Origin: Methylibium sp035476815
GTDB lineage: Bacteria > Pseudomonadota > Gammaproteobacteria > Burkholderiales > Burkholderiaceae_C
Direction of reading: 5' to 3'
Assembly (NCBI GenBank): GCA_035476815.1
Contig: DATILD010000104.1
Span: 62,001 to 126,000 of the forward strand
Length of the DNA: 64,000 nt
Shown here: positions 1-7,747 of the stretch, piece after piece
Layout of the letters: every line of letters starts with the position of its first letter
How positions within the stretch are numbered: position 1 is the first letter of the stretch
The notes under the pieces: model-generated
What the model was told of the DNA's origin: nothing
Databases searched by the model: none
Seen by the model: the letters and a program-made list of their open reading frames with translations, nothing else
Position numbers and translations under genes: made by a program

Positions 1-185
1 AGGTCCGAGATGCGGTCCATGATGGTGATGTCGCACATGCACACGCCCAGCATCGGGCGCGCGAGCACGTAGACGATGCCGTTGAGGTTGGCTTCGGGCA
101 CGGAGAAGGGAAAGGCGAGCGTCTCCGCCCACTGCCAGTGCGAGTCGGCCTTGAAGTGGAATTCGCCGTCGGCGGCTTGGATCAT
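1..185 (-). CDS. DUF7064/DUF7065-like protein, N-terminal part only (runs off the window)
   Basis: The reading frame starts at an ATG whose complement lies at 183-185 and stays open to the window edge, giving about 61 residues. The visible part carries the motif FPFSVPEANLNGIVYVLARP, which resembles the N-terminal half of the two paralogues at 17780 and 19502 (a CrtC-like beta-barrel type fold, function unknown). It lies 50 bp downstream of the enoyl-CoA hydratase gene on the same strand and is probably co-transcribed with it. The family call is by eye and rests on a short piece. Confidence 0.6.
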   Translation of the reverse strand, partial: MIQAADGEFHFKADSHWQWAETLAFPFSVPEANLNGIVYVLARPMLGVCMCDITIMDRISD

Positions 186-235
186 GGGGACCTCTGCGGA
201 GTGGGTGACGACGGGGCGGCGTTCGCGCCGCGCGA

Positions 236-1027
236 TCAGCGGCCCTGGAACGTCGGCTTGCGCCGCTCGACCATCGCGGCGATGCCTTCCTGGGCGTCGG
301 CCGACGCGGAGATGCGGCCCAGCGTCAGCGCCTCGTCCTCGAGCTGCCGCTCGAGCTGCGCGGCGCCGGCGCGCAGGAACAGGCGCTTGATCTCGCCGTA
401 GGCGAGCGTCGGCCCCTGGGCCAGGCCCTGGGCGACGGCCAGCGCGTCGTCCTGCAGGCTCGCGTCGGGCACGATCCGGTCCACCAGGCCGGCCTGCAGC
501 GCCTCGGGGCTCTTCAGCACCTCGGCCAGCAGCATGAAGCGGCGGGCCCGCGCCAGGCCCATGCGGGCGGTCAGGGTCACGCTGGAGCCGGAGTCGCAGC
601 TGAAGCCGATCTGCGCGAACGCGGCACCGATCCGCGCCGACTCGCCGGCCAGCACGATGTCGCAGCCGGCCGCCAGCGCGGTGGCGCCGCCCATCGCGAA
701 GCCCTGCACCGCCGCGACGATCGGCACCGGCAGCTGCCAGAGGCGCTGCAGGCCCATGTGCAGTTCGGCCGTCCAGCGGCGGATCAACGGCGGCAGCTCG
801 TGGCGCGCCGGATGCAAGGCCTTCAGGTCGCCTCCGAAGCTGAAGTTGGCGCCGTCGGCACGCAGCAGCACGCCGCGCAGGCCCGGCGTGTCCCACAGCG
901 CCGAAGCGACGAGCAGGAAGTCGCGCGTGAAGTCGCCGTCGAAGGGGTTGCCTCGTTCGGGCTGGGCCAGGCTGACGACGGCCAGGCCGTCGCGCTGCTC
1001 CAGCCGGAGGGCGGAAGTCGTGATCAT
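236..1027 (-). CDS. enoyl-CoA hydratase/isomerase family protein
   Basis: A 263-residue crotonase-fold protein. The oxyanion-hole regions are visible as FSFGGDLKAL and GFAMGGATALAAGCD. The first of the two glutamates used by true hydratases is absent, and the second position reads IGFSCDSGSS with an Asp, a pattern closer to isomerases such as PaaG than to classical hydratases. I chose the ATG at 1027 because the family similarity begins there; the frame is open to 1090. It has its own promoter region with an inverted repeat at 1084-1099 and probably leads an operon with the partial gene at 1-185. The likely role is a double-bond isomerisation or hydration step in degrading a CoA-bound substrate. 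Confidence 0.85.
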   Translation of the reverse strand: MITTSALRLEQRDGLAVVSLAQPERGNPFDGDFTRDFLLVASALWDTPGLRGVLLRADGANFSFGGDLKALHPARHELPPLIRRWTAELHMGLQRLWQLPVPIVAAVQGFAMGGATALAAGCDIVLAGESARIGAAFAQIGFSCDSGSSVTLTARMGLARARRFMLLAEVLKSPEALQAGLVDRIVPDASLQDDALAVAQGLAQGPTLAYGEIKRLFLRAGAAQLERQLEDEALTLGRISASADAQEGIAAMVERRKPTFQGR

Positions 1028-1083
1028 GGGCCGGTTCTCCGGTGGGGGCGTCGCGGGTCCGCCGAGTATGAATGCGTGCGAAA

Positions 1084-1099
1084 GGTACACTACAGTACC
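1084..1099 (-). promoter_or_regulatory. putative operator GGTAC-N6-GTACC upstream of the enoyl-CoA hydratase gene
   Basis: On the minus strand the site reads GGTACTGTAGTGTACC, an inverted repeat of 5+6+5. The 13-mer GGTACTGTAGTGT matches GGTACTGTATTGT at 7658-7670 in 12 of 13 positions, where it overlaps the promoter of the DUF1302 gene. This suggests one regulator controls both promoters; the MalT/LuxR-type protein between them is an obvious candidate, but that link is inferred. Confidence 0.5.
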
Positions 1100-1157
1100 A
1101 ATTGCGTCATCCGGGCAAATCCCAGCTGCGGGTCTTGCACGCCTTGCGCGCGCCGGG

Positions 1158-3971
1158 TCAGCGTCCCAGCAGCTTCAACGCCCGCGCGCGCGCCAGCGCC
1201 GCCGAACGGCTGCGCACGCCCAGCGTGACGTAGGCGTTGTGGAGGTGCCACTTGACCGTCGTGACCGACAGCGCCAGCCGGTCGGCCACCTGCTCGTTGC
1301 TCAGACCTTCGTCCAGCAAGGCCAGCAGCTGGATCTGGCGCGGCGTCAGGCCTTCGGCCGTGGCGACCTCGGAATTCGGCGCCGACGAGGCGGTCTCCGA
1401 CCCGCCCAGCAGGGTGCGCAGCCGCTCGTAGAACGCGCGTTCCTGCGGCTGGACCAGGTTGAGGTCCTTCACGTTGCGTGCCGTGAACAGGCGTGACCAC
1501 AGGGCCGCGCGCCGCGTGAAGGGCTGGACGACCTTGCCGGGCGCGGCCAGCGCGATCGCCAGCGAGTAGTGGCGCAGCGCCAGGCGCTGGCGCCCCGACA
1601 GCTCCTCGGCGTCGGCGGCCACCAGCAGCAGTTCGATGCGGTCGCGATCGCGGCCGTCGGCCCGGGCCGCCTTGAGCAGCGCGTCGATGCCGTCGAGCAC
1701 GGCATCCCGGGCGCCCTGGGCCACCATCATCTCCAGCCGTGCCAGCAGCCAGTCGCTGCGCTCGCGCATCAGCGGCGCGGTGTCGGGTCGCGCCGGTCCG
1801 CACAGGCCGGTGCGCGTCGACTCGAACTGGGCGGCCTCGAGCTCGCCCAGATCGAGCAGCCGACGCACCTTGCTCGCCGCCAGCAGCAGCGCCCCGCGCG
1901 CGGGGTAGCTGCTGGCGACCCGGTCGAGGACCTGCTCCTGCACTTCGTCCCGGGCCGGGTCGCGCCACAGCGCGACGCTCGCGGCGAGCCCCTGTTCCAG
2001 CGACGTCAGGATGCCGTGACGGACCGCGCTCGCCAGGCCTCGCAGCGCCTTCTCGCGCGCGTCGGCAACGCGCCCGAGGTCGAGCAGGGCCCGTGCGTGC
2101 ACGAAGTCCAGCGTCCGCACGACGTTCGCCTCGGGCCCCGTGATCCTGACGACGCGTTCACGACCTTCGACCAGCAGCGCATGGGCCGCCGCCGGATTGG
2201 CCTGTTCGATCTCCAGGCAGGCCTCGAGGATGCAGACCCAGGCCAGGCCGTAGCCGCTCTGCGAGCGTTCGATCGCCGAGCGCGCCTGCTGCAGGTGCGC
2301 GCGCGCGTCCGTCAGCTTGCCGCGCTCGAGCTCGGCGATGGCCTTGATCGCGATCACGGTGGCGGTCGTCAGCGCGTCGGCCGGGTCCTCGCGGGACAGC
2401 CACTCCGACGCCTGGTCGAAGGCGGTGTCCAGTCGGTCGATGAACACGTTCGCCACGATGCGGATGAACAGCAGCCTCGACGGCAGGGCGTGCGTCCCGT
2501 CCGGCGCGGCGGTCACGGCCATGCGGTGGTCGAGGTCCTCCAGTGCCGCGCGCCCGCGCTCGTACTGCAGCGAGTCGCACAGGGCCCAGACGAACCAGAC
2601 CTGCGCCTCGAGCGAGGGCCGGCCCCCGGCCTGGACGAGCCGGTCGACCCAGTGGATCAGCGTGCCCATCTGCCCCTGGTCGCCGACGACGACATGGGCG
2701 ACCCGGTCCAGCAGTTCCTGCGCCAGGCAGGTCGAGCCCGCGTCGAGGGCGATCTCGATCGCGGTGACGGGGTCGTCGCGGTCGCGGTGCCAGTGCGCGG
2801 CCCGCTCCAGCAGCTCCCGGCGCCGCGCGGGCGCGACGCGCTCGCCCGCCTCGGCCAGCAGGAACTCCCGCATCAGCGTGTGGAAGCGGAACCAGCGGCG
2901 CCGGCTGTCGAGCGGGAAGATCAGGACGTTGCGCGTCACCAGCATGTCGAGCCAGGCACGCGCCTCCGAGCGGCCGGTCATGTGGGCCGCCAGTTCGGCA
3001 TTGAAGTCGCGCACCAGCGACATCTCGGCCATGAACTGCACCACCTGGTCATCGAAGCCGCCGAGCACGCGGTGCGTCAGCATGCGGGCCATGTCGGCAT
3101 GGTCGCCGCCGAAGTGCTGCAGCCCGGACACCACGTCGACCGCCGAACGCGAGGCGGGGGCCGCACCGGCCTCGGCGGCCAGCAGCACCTGGACCAGGCG
3201 CACCGCGGCGGGCCAGCCCTCGGTCTGGGACACGATGCGGTCGATGTCGGCGTCGGCCAGCGCCGCGATGCCGGCGCGCCGCAGCACGGCCGCCGTGCTG
3301 TCGCGATCGAAGCTCATGTGGCGCGAGCTCAGCTCCACCGCGCCGACCTCGAGCTTGGCGCGCGCCATGTCGATCGGCACCTCGCGGCTGCTCGACAGCA
3401 CCAGGGACAGCGGCGCGGCATGCCCGAACACCAGCCGGTTCAGGAACGCGCCCAGCTCGCGATCGACGCAGAAGCCGAGGTTGTCGATGAAGACGACCGT
3501 CGGTTCGGTCACTTGCGTCAGCAGCGCGGCGAGGCTGTCGGTGTGCGAGCCCTGGCCGTGGAACGCGACCTGGTGGCCGGCCATCGTGTCGGGCAACTTG
3601 AAGCCAGCATGCTGCAGCGCAGCACGAAGACGGAACTGCAGCGCCGACAGATCCGCGTCGCGGTCGTCGAGCGTCAACCACAGTTTGCGCCCCGCGCCGG
3701 CCATCGCACGGTACAGGCCGGCCAGCAACACCGTCTTGCCATAGCCCGGAGGCGCCGACACCACCACCAGCCGGGGGAAGGGGTCGGTCAGGCGCAGCTG
3801 CGACTGCGCCCGCGTGGGCACCGCTTCGAACGCGAAGCTCGGTGGGGCGAACTGCAGGCTCGGGTCGGGGGCGGTGCCGAACGCCTCGTCAGGCCGGCGC
3901 GCGCCGGCGCGCTCCGCGCCGATCGCCGGTCGCGGAGAGGAGGTGGGGGTTGGCACCGAGACGTGGCGCAT
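1158..3971 (-). CDS. MalT/LuxR-type ATP-dependent transcriptional activator
   Basis: A protein of about 937 residues with the MalT (LAL/STAND) layout. A P-loop APPGYGKT lies near the N-terminus, followed by an NTPase region with VVFIDNLG as a Walker B-like strand, a long helical TPR-like middle (about residues 400-850), and a C-terminal LuxR helix-turn-helix that begins LTPRQIQLLALLDEGLSNEQ. Such proteins usually sense an inducer or partner protein and activate catabolic genes. It is divergent from the alcohol dehydrogenase/XylMA-like operon, which fits a role as its activator. The start is uncertain: a GTG at 3989 is in frame, but neither start has a clear ribosome-binding site and I prefer the ATG at 3971. 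Confidence 0.9.
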   Translation of the reverse strand: MRHVSVPTPTSSPRPAIGAERAGARRPDEAFGTAPDPSLQFAPPSFAFEAVPTRAQSQLRLTDPFPRLVVVSAPPGYGKTVLLAGLYRAMAGAGRKLWLTLDDRDADLSALQFRLRAALQHAGFKLPDTMAGHQVAFHGQGSHTDSLAALLTQVTEPTVVFIDNLGFCVDRELGAFLNRLVFGHAAPLSLVLSSSREVPIDMARAKLEVGAVELSSRHMSFDRDSTAAVLRRAGIAALADADIDRIVSQTEGWPAAVRLVQVLLAAEAGAAPASRSAVDVVSGLQHFGGDHADMARMLTHRVLGGFDDQVVQFMAEMSLVRDFNAELAAHMTGRSEARAWLDMLVTRNVLIFPLDSRRRWFRFHTLMREFLLAEAGERVAPARRRELLERAAHWHRDRDDPVTAIEIALDAGSTCLAQELLDRVAHVVVGDQGQMGTLIHWVDRLVQAGGRPSLEAQVWFVWALCDSLQYERGRAALEDLDHRMAVTAAPDGTHALPSRLLFIRIVANVFIDRLDTAFDQASEWLSREDPADALTTATVIAIKAIAELERGKLTDARAHLQQARSAIERSQSGYGLAWVCILEACLEIEQANPAAAHALLVEGRERVVRITGPEANVVRTLDFVHARALLDLGRVADAREKALRGLASAVRHGILTSLEQGLAASVALWRDPARDEVQEQVLDRVASSYPARGALLLAASKVRRLLDLGELEAAQFESTRTGLCGPARPDTAPLMRERSDWLLARLEMMVAQGARDAVLDGIDALLKAARADGRDRDRIELLLVAADAEELSGRQRLALRHYSLAIALAAPGKVVQPFTRRAALWSRLFTARNVKDLNLVQPQERAFYERLRTLLGGSETASSAPNSEVATAEGLTPRQIQLLALLDEGLSNEQVADRLALSVTTVKWHLHNAYVTLGVRSRSAALARARALKLLGR

Positions 3972-3998
3972 CTTGGCTAGGGTTTGCACGTCCCTGGA

Positions 3999-4014
3999 CC
4001 CACCTTTCGGTGGG
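3999..4014 (-). repeat. hairpin CCCACC-TTTC-GGTGGG in the regulator leader
   Basis: A perfect 6-bp stem with a 4-nt loop lies between the divergent regulator and alcohol dehydrogenase genes, just upstream of the regulator start. It could be a leader hairpin or part of a protein-binding site. No U-run follows, so it is not an obvious terminator. Confidence 0.4.
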
Positions 4015-4042
4015 GGCGGGAAGCCGCGACAGGGATTCCAAT

Positions 4043-4062
4043 GTAGTTCACTAGTTTACTGT
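4043..4062 (+). promoter_or_regulatory. AT-rich partial palindrome (operator-like) upstream of the alcohol dehydrogenase
   Basis: The segment contains AGT-N2-ACTAGT-N2-ACT, a palindrome centred on CTAG, in a locally AT-rich patch in the divergent promoter region. It agrees with the palindrome at 31446-31465 at 12 of 20 positions, so membership in the same operator family is only suggestive. The site ends about 12 bp before the ATG at 4074, which favours either a very short leader or translation from the ATG at 4104. Confidence 0.35.
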
Positions 4063-4073
4063 TGCGAGAACAC

Positions 4074-5228
4074 ATGGCGACGGCGCAGATCGACGGAACA
4101 CCGATGCAGTCCACGCTGGCGGCTCGCCGGGCAAGGGCGGCACTGGCGCGGCAACCCCGCGCGCCGCTCAGCCTGGAGGACATCGACGTCGCGGCGCCGC
4201 GGGCCGGCGAGGTGCGCGTGCGGCTGGTGGCCACCGGGATCTGCCACACCGACATCGTGTGCCGCGACGCGTTTCCGGTTCCGATGCCCATCGTACTCGG
4301 GCACGAGGGGGCCGGCGTCGTCGAGTCGGTCGGTGCGGGTGTCGAGCACCTGGCGGTCGGAGACCATGTCGTCGTCTCGTTCAATGCCTGTGGCGCCTGC
4401 CCGAACTGCGCCAGCCGCGAGCCCGCCTACTGCCACCAGTTCCTGGGCATGAACTTCGCCGGTGTGCGGCCCGAGGACGGCGGCTCGCCGCTGAGCCAGG
4501 GCGGCGCGCTGGTCCACGGCAACTTCTTCGGCCAGTCGACCTTTGCCTCCCTGGCCATCGCCCGGGCCGCCAACGTCGTCAAGGTGGACGCCTCGCTGCC
4601 GCTCGAGCTGCTGGGGCCGCTGGGCTGCGGCATCCAGACCGGCGCCGGCGCGGTGATCAATGCCCTGAAGCTGCGCCCCGGCCGGTCGATCGTGATCTTC
4701 GGCGCCGGCGCCGTGGGCATGAGCGCGGTGATGGCGGCCAAGGCCGTCGGGGCCGGCGCCATCGTCGTGGTCGAGCCCAACCCCAAGCGACGCGCGCTGG
4801 CCGCGGAACTCGGCGCGACGAGCGCGCTGGACCCGCGCGACGGCAGCGACACCCTTGCCGCGATCAAGGCCGGCGGCGGCGGGGCCGGGGTCGACTACGC
4901 GCTCGACACCACCGGCATCCCGGCGCTGGCGAAGCTCGCCACCGACGCGCTGCTGCCCAACGGCCTGCTCGGGCTGCTCGGCTTCCCGCCGCCGGACGCC
5001 CAGATGCCCATGAACATGATGAGCATGTTCACCCGCGGGCTGGGGGTGAAGTTCATAGTCGAAGGCGACAGCGACCCGCAGGTGTTCATCCCGCAACTGG
5101 TCGAGCTGTACAGGGCCGGCAAGCTGCCGCTCGAGCGCCTGATCAAGACCTTTCCTTTCGAGCAGATCAACGAGGCGATGGCATCGACCGAGGATGGTTC
5201 GGTGATCAAGCCCGTGGTGCTGTTCTGA
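4074..5228 (+). CDS. zinc-dependent (aryl/allyl) alcohol dehydrogenase, XylB-like
   Basis: A medium-chain dehydrogenase of about 384 residues. The catalytic zinc site shows as ICHTD (Cys57, His58) and GHE (76-78). The structural zinc site has four cysteines at about 106, 109, 112 and 120. A Rossmann motif GAGAVG follows. The family (benzyl alcohol dehydrogenase/XylB) oxidises benzylic or allylic primary alcohols with NAD+. It is the first gene of an operon with the XylM-like hydroxylase 45 bp downstream and would oxidise the alcohol that enzyme makes. The start may instead be ATG 4104 (374 residues); a TTG at 4062 is also in frame. Confidence 0.9.
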   Translation: MATAQIDGTPMQSTLAARRARAALARQPRAPLSLEDIDVAAPRAGEVRVRLVATGICHTDIVCRDAFPVPMPIVLGHEGAGVVESVGAGVEHLAVGDHVVVSFNACGACPNCASREPAYCHQFLGMNFAGVRPEDGGSPLSQGGALVHGNFFGQSTFASLAIARAANVVKVDASLPLELLGPLGCGIQTGAGAVINALKLRPGRSIVIFGAGAVGMSAVMAAKAVGAGAIVVVEPNPKRRALAAELGATSALDPRDGSDTLAAIKAGGGGAGVDYALDTTGIPALAKLATDALLPNGLLGLLGFPPPDAQMPMNMMSMFTRGLGVKFIVEGDSDPQVFIPQLVELYRAGKLPLERLIKTFPFEQINEAMASTEDGSVIKPVVLF

Positions 5229-5273
5229 GTGTGCCCAGCTGCCGAGCGCACGCATCGACTTCCGGAGACCGAC

Positions 5274-6392
5274 ATGAGCGAGCATCTGAAATACTACTTC
5301 GCCCCTCTCACCCAGCTCATCGCGATCTGGGGCCTGTGGATGGGCGGGCACTACGTGTGGATCGGCGTGGCCTGGTTGCCGGCGCTGGCGCTCGTCGACA
5401 GCCTGCTGCCGGATGATCTGAGCGTCCGCAAGATCAAGAGCCAGGCGCTGGCCTACATCCCGATCTGGCTGTCGGCGCTGCTCGGTCCCCTGACCTACGT
5501 GGCGCTGGCCTGGTCCCTGGCGCAGCATGACCTGAGCGGCTGGCAGGTGCTGGGCGCGATCATGTCGACGGCCTGGCTGTCGGTGCTGCCGCTGGTCCCG
5601 GCGTCGCACGAGCTCTATCACGCGCGCGGACCGATCGGCAAGACGGTGGGGCGCTATGTCCAGGTGTGCTTCCTGGATTCGACCCGCATGGAGGCCCATG
5701 TGCTGGGTCACCACATCGATGTCGGCACCGACGAGGACAGCGACACCGCCAAGCGCGGCGAGACGCTGTACAACTTCTCGCCGATGGCAGTGGTCAAGTC
5801 GACGCTGCAGGCGCAGAAGATCATGTGCGACGCGCTGGAGCGCAAGGGCCAGGGGCGCTGGTCGATCCGCCATCCGCTGTGGCGCGCGATCCTGGCGCTG
5901 GGGCTCTTCCTGGGGCTGATGGGCTGGATCGGCGGGGGGGCGGCCGTCGCCGCCGCGCTGGCCGCGATGCTGGTCGCGCGGCTGTGGATCGAGAGCTTCA
6001 ACTACTTCCAGCACTACGGGCAGGTGCGGGTGGCCGGCTCGCCGATCGAGAAGCGCCATGTCTGGAACCACCTCAAGCCGCTGTCGCGACTGACCGCGTT
6101 CGAGATCACCAACCACGCCGACCACCATCTCAATTCCTACCAGGCCTATTACCAGCTGCGGCCGCACCTCGAGGCGATCCGCATGCCGAGCGTGTTCGTG
6201 TGCTTCTTCACGGCCCTCATTCCGCCGGTGTGGTTCCGCTGGATCATCAAGCCGGCGCTCAAGCGTTGGGACCTGGAGTTCGCCAACGCGCAGGAGCGGC
6301 AGCTGGCCGCGGAGCAGAACCGCCAGGCCGGCTGGGAGGACTGGTTCACGCCCGGCGCCGCGAGCGAGCAGCGCCACCCGTCGCACGCCTGA
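5274..6392 (+). CDS. membrane non-haem di-iron hydroxylase, XylM/AlkB family
   Basis: A 372-residue integral membrane protein with the full set of histidine boxes of the alkane/xylene monooxygenase group: HELYH (112-116), EAHVLGHH (140-147), NYFQHYG (243-249) and NHADHH (280-285). Length and the RGETLYNF context fit the xylene/p-cymene monooxygenase (XylM/CymAa) branch better than AlkB, which is longer. It would hydroxylate a terminal or exocyclic methyl group of a hydrophobic substrate with O2 at the inner membrane. ATG 5274 follows a CCGGAGAC ribosome-binding site. Its electron donor is encoded 42 bp downstream and the product-oxidising dehydrogenase just upstream. Confidence 0.9.
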   Translation: MSEHLKYYFAPLTQLIAIWGLWMGGHYVWIGVAWLPALALVDSLLPDDLSVRKIKSQALAYIPIWLSALLGPLTYVALAWSLAQHDLSGWQVLGAIMSTAWLSVLPLVPASHELYHARGPIGKTVGRYVQVCFLDSTRMEAHVLGHHIDVGTDEDSDTAKRGETLYNFSPMAVVKSTLQAQKIMCDALERKGQGRWSIRHPLWRAILALGLFLGLMGWIGGGAAVAAALAAMLVARLWIESFNYFQHYGQVRVAGSPIEKRHVWNHLKPLSRLTAFEITNHADHHLNSYQAYYQLRPHLEAIRMPSVFVCFFTALIPPVWFRWIIKPALKRWDLEFANAQERQLAAEQNRQAGWEDWFTPGAASEQRHPSHA

Positions 6393-6434
6393 GCCCATCT
6401 GTCCGGAGCCGCCGGCCCGGACGCGAGACATCCC

Positions 6435-7535
6435 ATGCGAGGCATCATCAAGTCGCTGTTCGGCGGGCCGAAGGTCCGGCCCGTCGTCGAGATCCGCCCC
6501 CAGGGCGTCCGTATCGAACTGTCGACGGGCGAGACCATCCTCCAGGCGGCGCTCGCCCAGGGGGTGGCCTACCCGCACAACTGCACGGTCGGTACCTGCG
6601 GCTCCTGCAAGACGCACCTGGTCGAGGGGCAGATCAAGGCCCTGAGCGACTTCGGCTACACGCTGTCGAAGGAGGAGCTGGAGGCCGGCTACATCCTGGC
6701 CTGCCAGTCGGTGCCGCGCGACCCGCTCACGGTGGTCGAGATCGCCGACCTCGGCGCCGACCTGCCGCCGCCCGAGACCTGCACCGGCCGCATCGTCGCC
6801 ACCAAGCCGCTGACGCACGACATCGTGAAGATGGTCGTCGAGACCGACCGCCCGGTGCGCTTCGTCGCGGGCCAGTACGCCACCTTCCGCACGCCCGAGC
6901 TGAACGACCGCGGCCGCAACTATTCCTTCGCCGAGGCGCCGCAGCGCGCCGGCAGCCGCACGCTGGCCTTCTTCGTGCGCAAGGTGCCCGGCGGCCGGTT
7001 CACCGAGTCGCTGTTCGCGGGGCAGCTGGCCGGGCAGACCCTCACGCTCGAGGCGCCGCACGGCAGCTTCCGGCTGCGGCCCGGCCATGCCGACATGGTG
7101 TGCGTCGCGGGCGGCAGCGGCCTGGCGCCGCTGATCAGCGTGCTCGAGGACATGCGCATGCGCCGGGTCCGGCGGGCCTGCACGCTGCTGTTCGGCGCGC
7201 GGACCCAGGCCGACCTCTACGCGCTCGATCAGATCGAGGGCCTGGCGGGGGGCTGGCTCGAGCGCTTCAGCTTCGTGCCCGTGCTGTCGCACGAGCCGGC
7301 CGACAGCGGCTGGACGGGGGCGCGAGGATGGGTGACCGACCACATCGCCAGCGCTGCCGGCACGACCGCATGGGACCAGGCCGAGGGCTATATGTGCGGC
7401 CCGCCGCCGATGATCGACGCCGGGATGGCGCGGCTGCGCGAACTCGGCATGCCGCTGGAGCACATCCACTACGACAAGTTCACCGAGGGGCCGGCGCCGG
7501 TCGCGCCGGCAGCGGTCGACGCCGGAGCCGTGTGA
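6435..7535 (+). CDS. ferredoxin-NAD(P)H reductase component of the monooxygenase, XylA-like
   Basis: A 366-residue electron-transfer protein. The N-terminal plant-type [2Fe-2S] ferredoxin domain has cysteines at 50, 55, 58 and 90 (CTVGTCGSC...ACQ). An FAD domain follows with RNYSFAEA and an NAD(P) domain with GGSGLAPLISVL and MCGPPPM. This is the domain order of XylA, the partner of XylM. It should pass electrons from NAD(P)H to the di-iron hydroxylase encoded immediately upstream. Confidence 0.92.
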   Translation: MRGIIKSLFGGPKVRPVVEIRPQGVRIELSTGETILQAALAQGVAYPHNCTVGTCGSCKTHLVEGQIKALSDFGYTLSKEELEAGYILACQSVPRDPLTVVEIADLGADLPPPETCTGRIVATKPLTHDIVKMVVETDRPVRFVAGQYATFRTPELNDRGRNYSFAEAPQRAGSRTLAFFVRKVPGGRFTESLFAGQLAGQTLTLEAPHGSFRLRPGHADMVCVAGGSGLAPLISVLEDMRMRRVRRACTLLFGARTQADLYALDQIEGLAGGWLERFSFVPVLSHEPADSGWTGARGWVTDHIASAAGTTAWDQAEGYMCGPPPMIDAGMARLRELGMPLEHIHYDKFTEGPAPVAPAAVDAGAV

Positions 7536-7654
7536 TGGCGGAGGCCGCCGCGGGCGCCATGGTGGCCGCGCTCGTGCCGGCCGAGTCGGTGCTCCCGCCG
7601 GGCTTGGTGCAGCGCAGCTCGGGGTTCGTACCGATCGCGTTCACGATCGCGTGC

Positions 7655-7682
7655 TAGACAATACAGTACCGTACGATATAGC
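7655..7682 (+). promoter_or_regulatory. sigma70-type promoter with embedded operator upstream of the DUF1302 gene
   Basis: TAGACA (7655-7660) and TATAGC (7677-7682) are spaced by 16 bp. The element ACAATACAGTACC (7658-7670) overlaps the -35 box and spacer. It is the reverse complement of the GGTACTGTA-type element upstream of the enoyl-CoA hydratase (1087-1099), with 12 of 13 bases the same. This looks like a regulated promoter for the transport genes that follow. The preceding 110 bp (7536-7650) hold nothing I recognise. Confidence 0.55.
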
Positions 7683-7747
7683 AACGCAAAGTAATGTCGA
7701 CGGTCAAAAGAACCCGCTTGCGGGGTCACCTACCGCCAGGAGACAGC

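Noticed and set aside
4043..4062. Inclusion of this site in the ATCGTnCGC operator family as a firm member
   Set aside because: Only 12 of 20 positions agree with the 31446 site and the core differs; it is listed as a possible relative only.
4056..7469. Open frame of about 1130 codons on the minus strand
   Set aside because: Antisense shadow of the alcohol dehydrogenase, XylM-like and XylA-like genes; low-complexity Arg/Gln/His-rich translation with no family signature.
7534..7657. Small frame of 40 codons overlapping the XylA-like stop
   Set aside because: No ribosome-binding site beyond the overlap and no recognisable sequence; it probably reflects lack of stop codons in GC-rich DNA.
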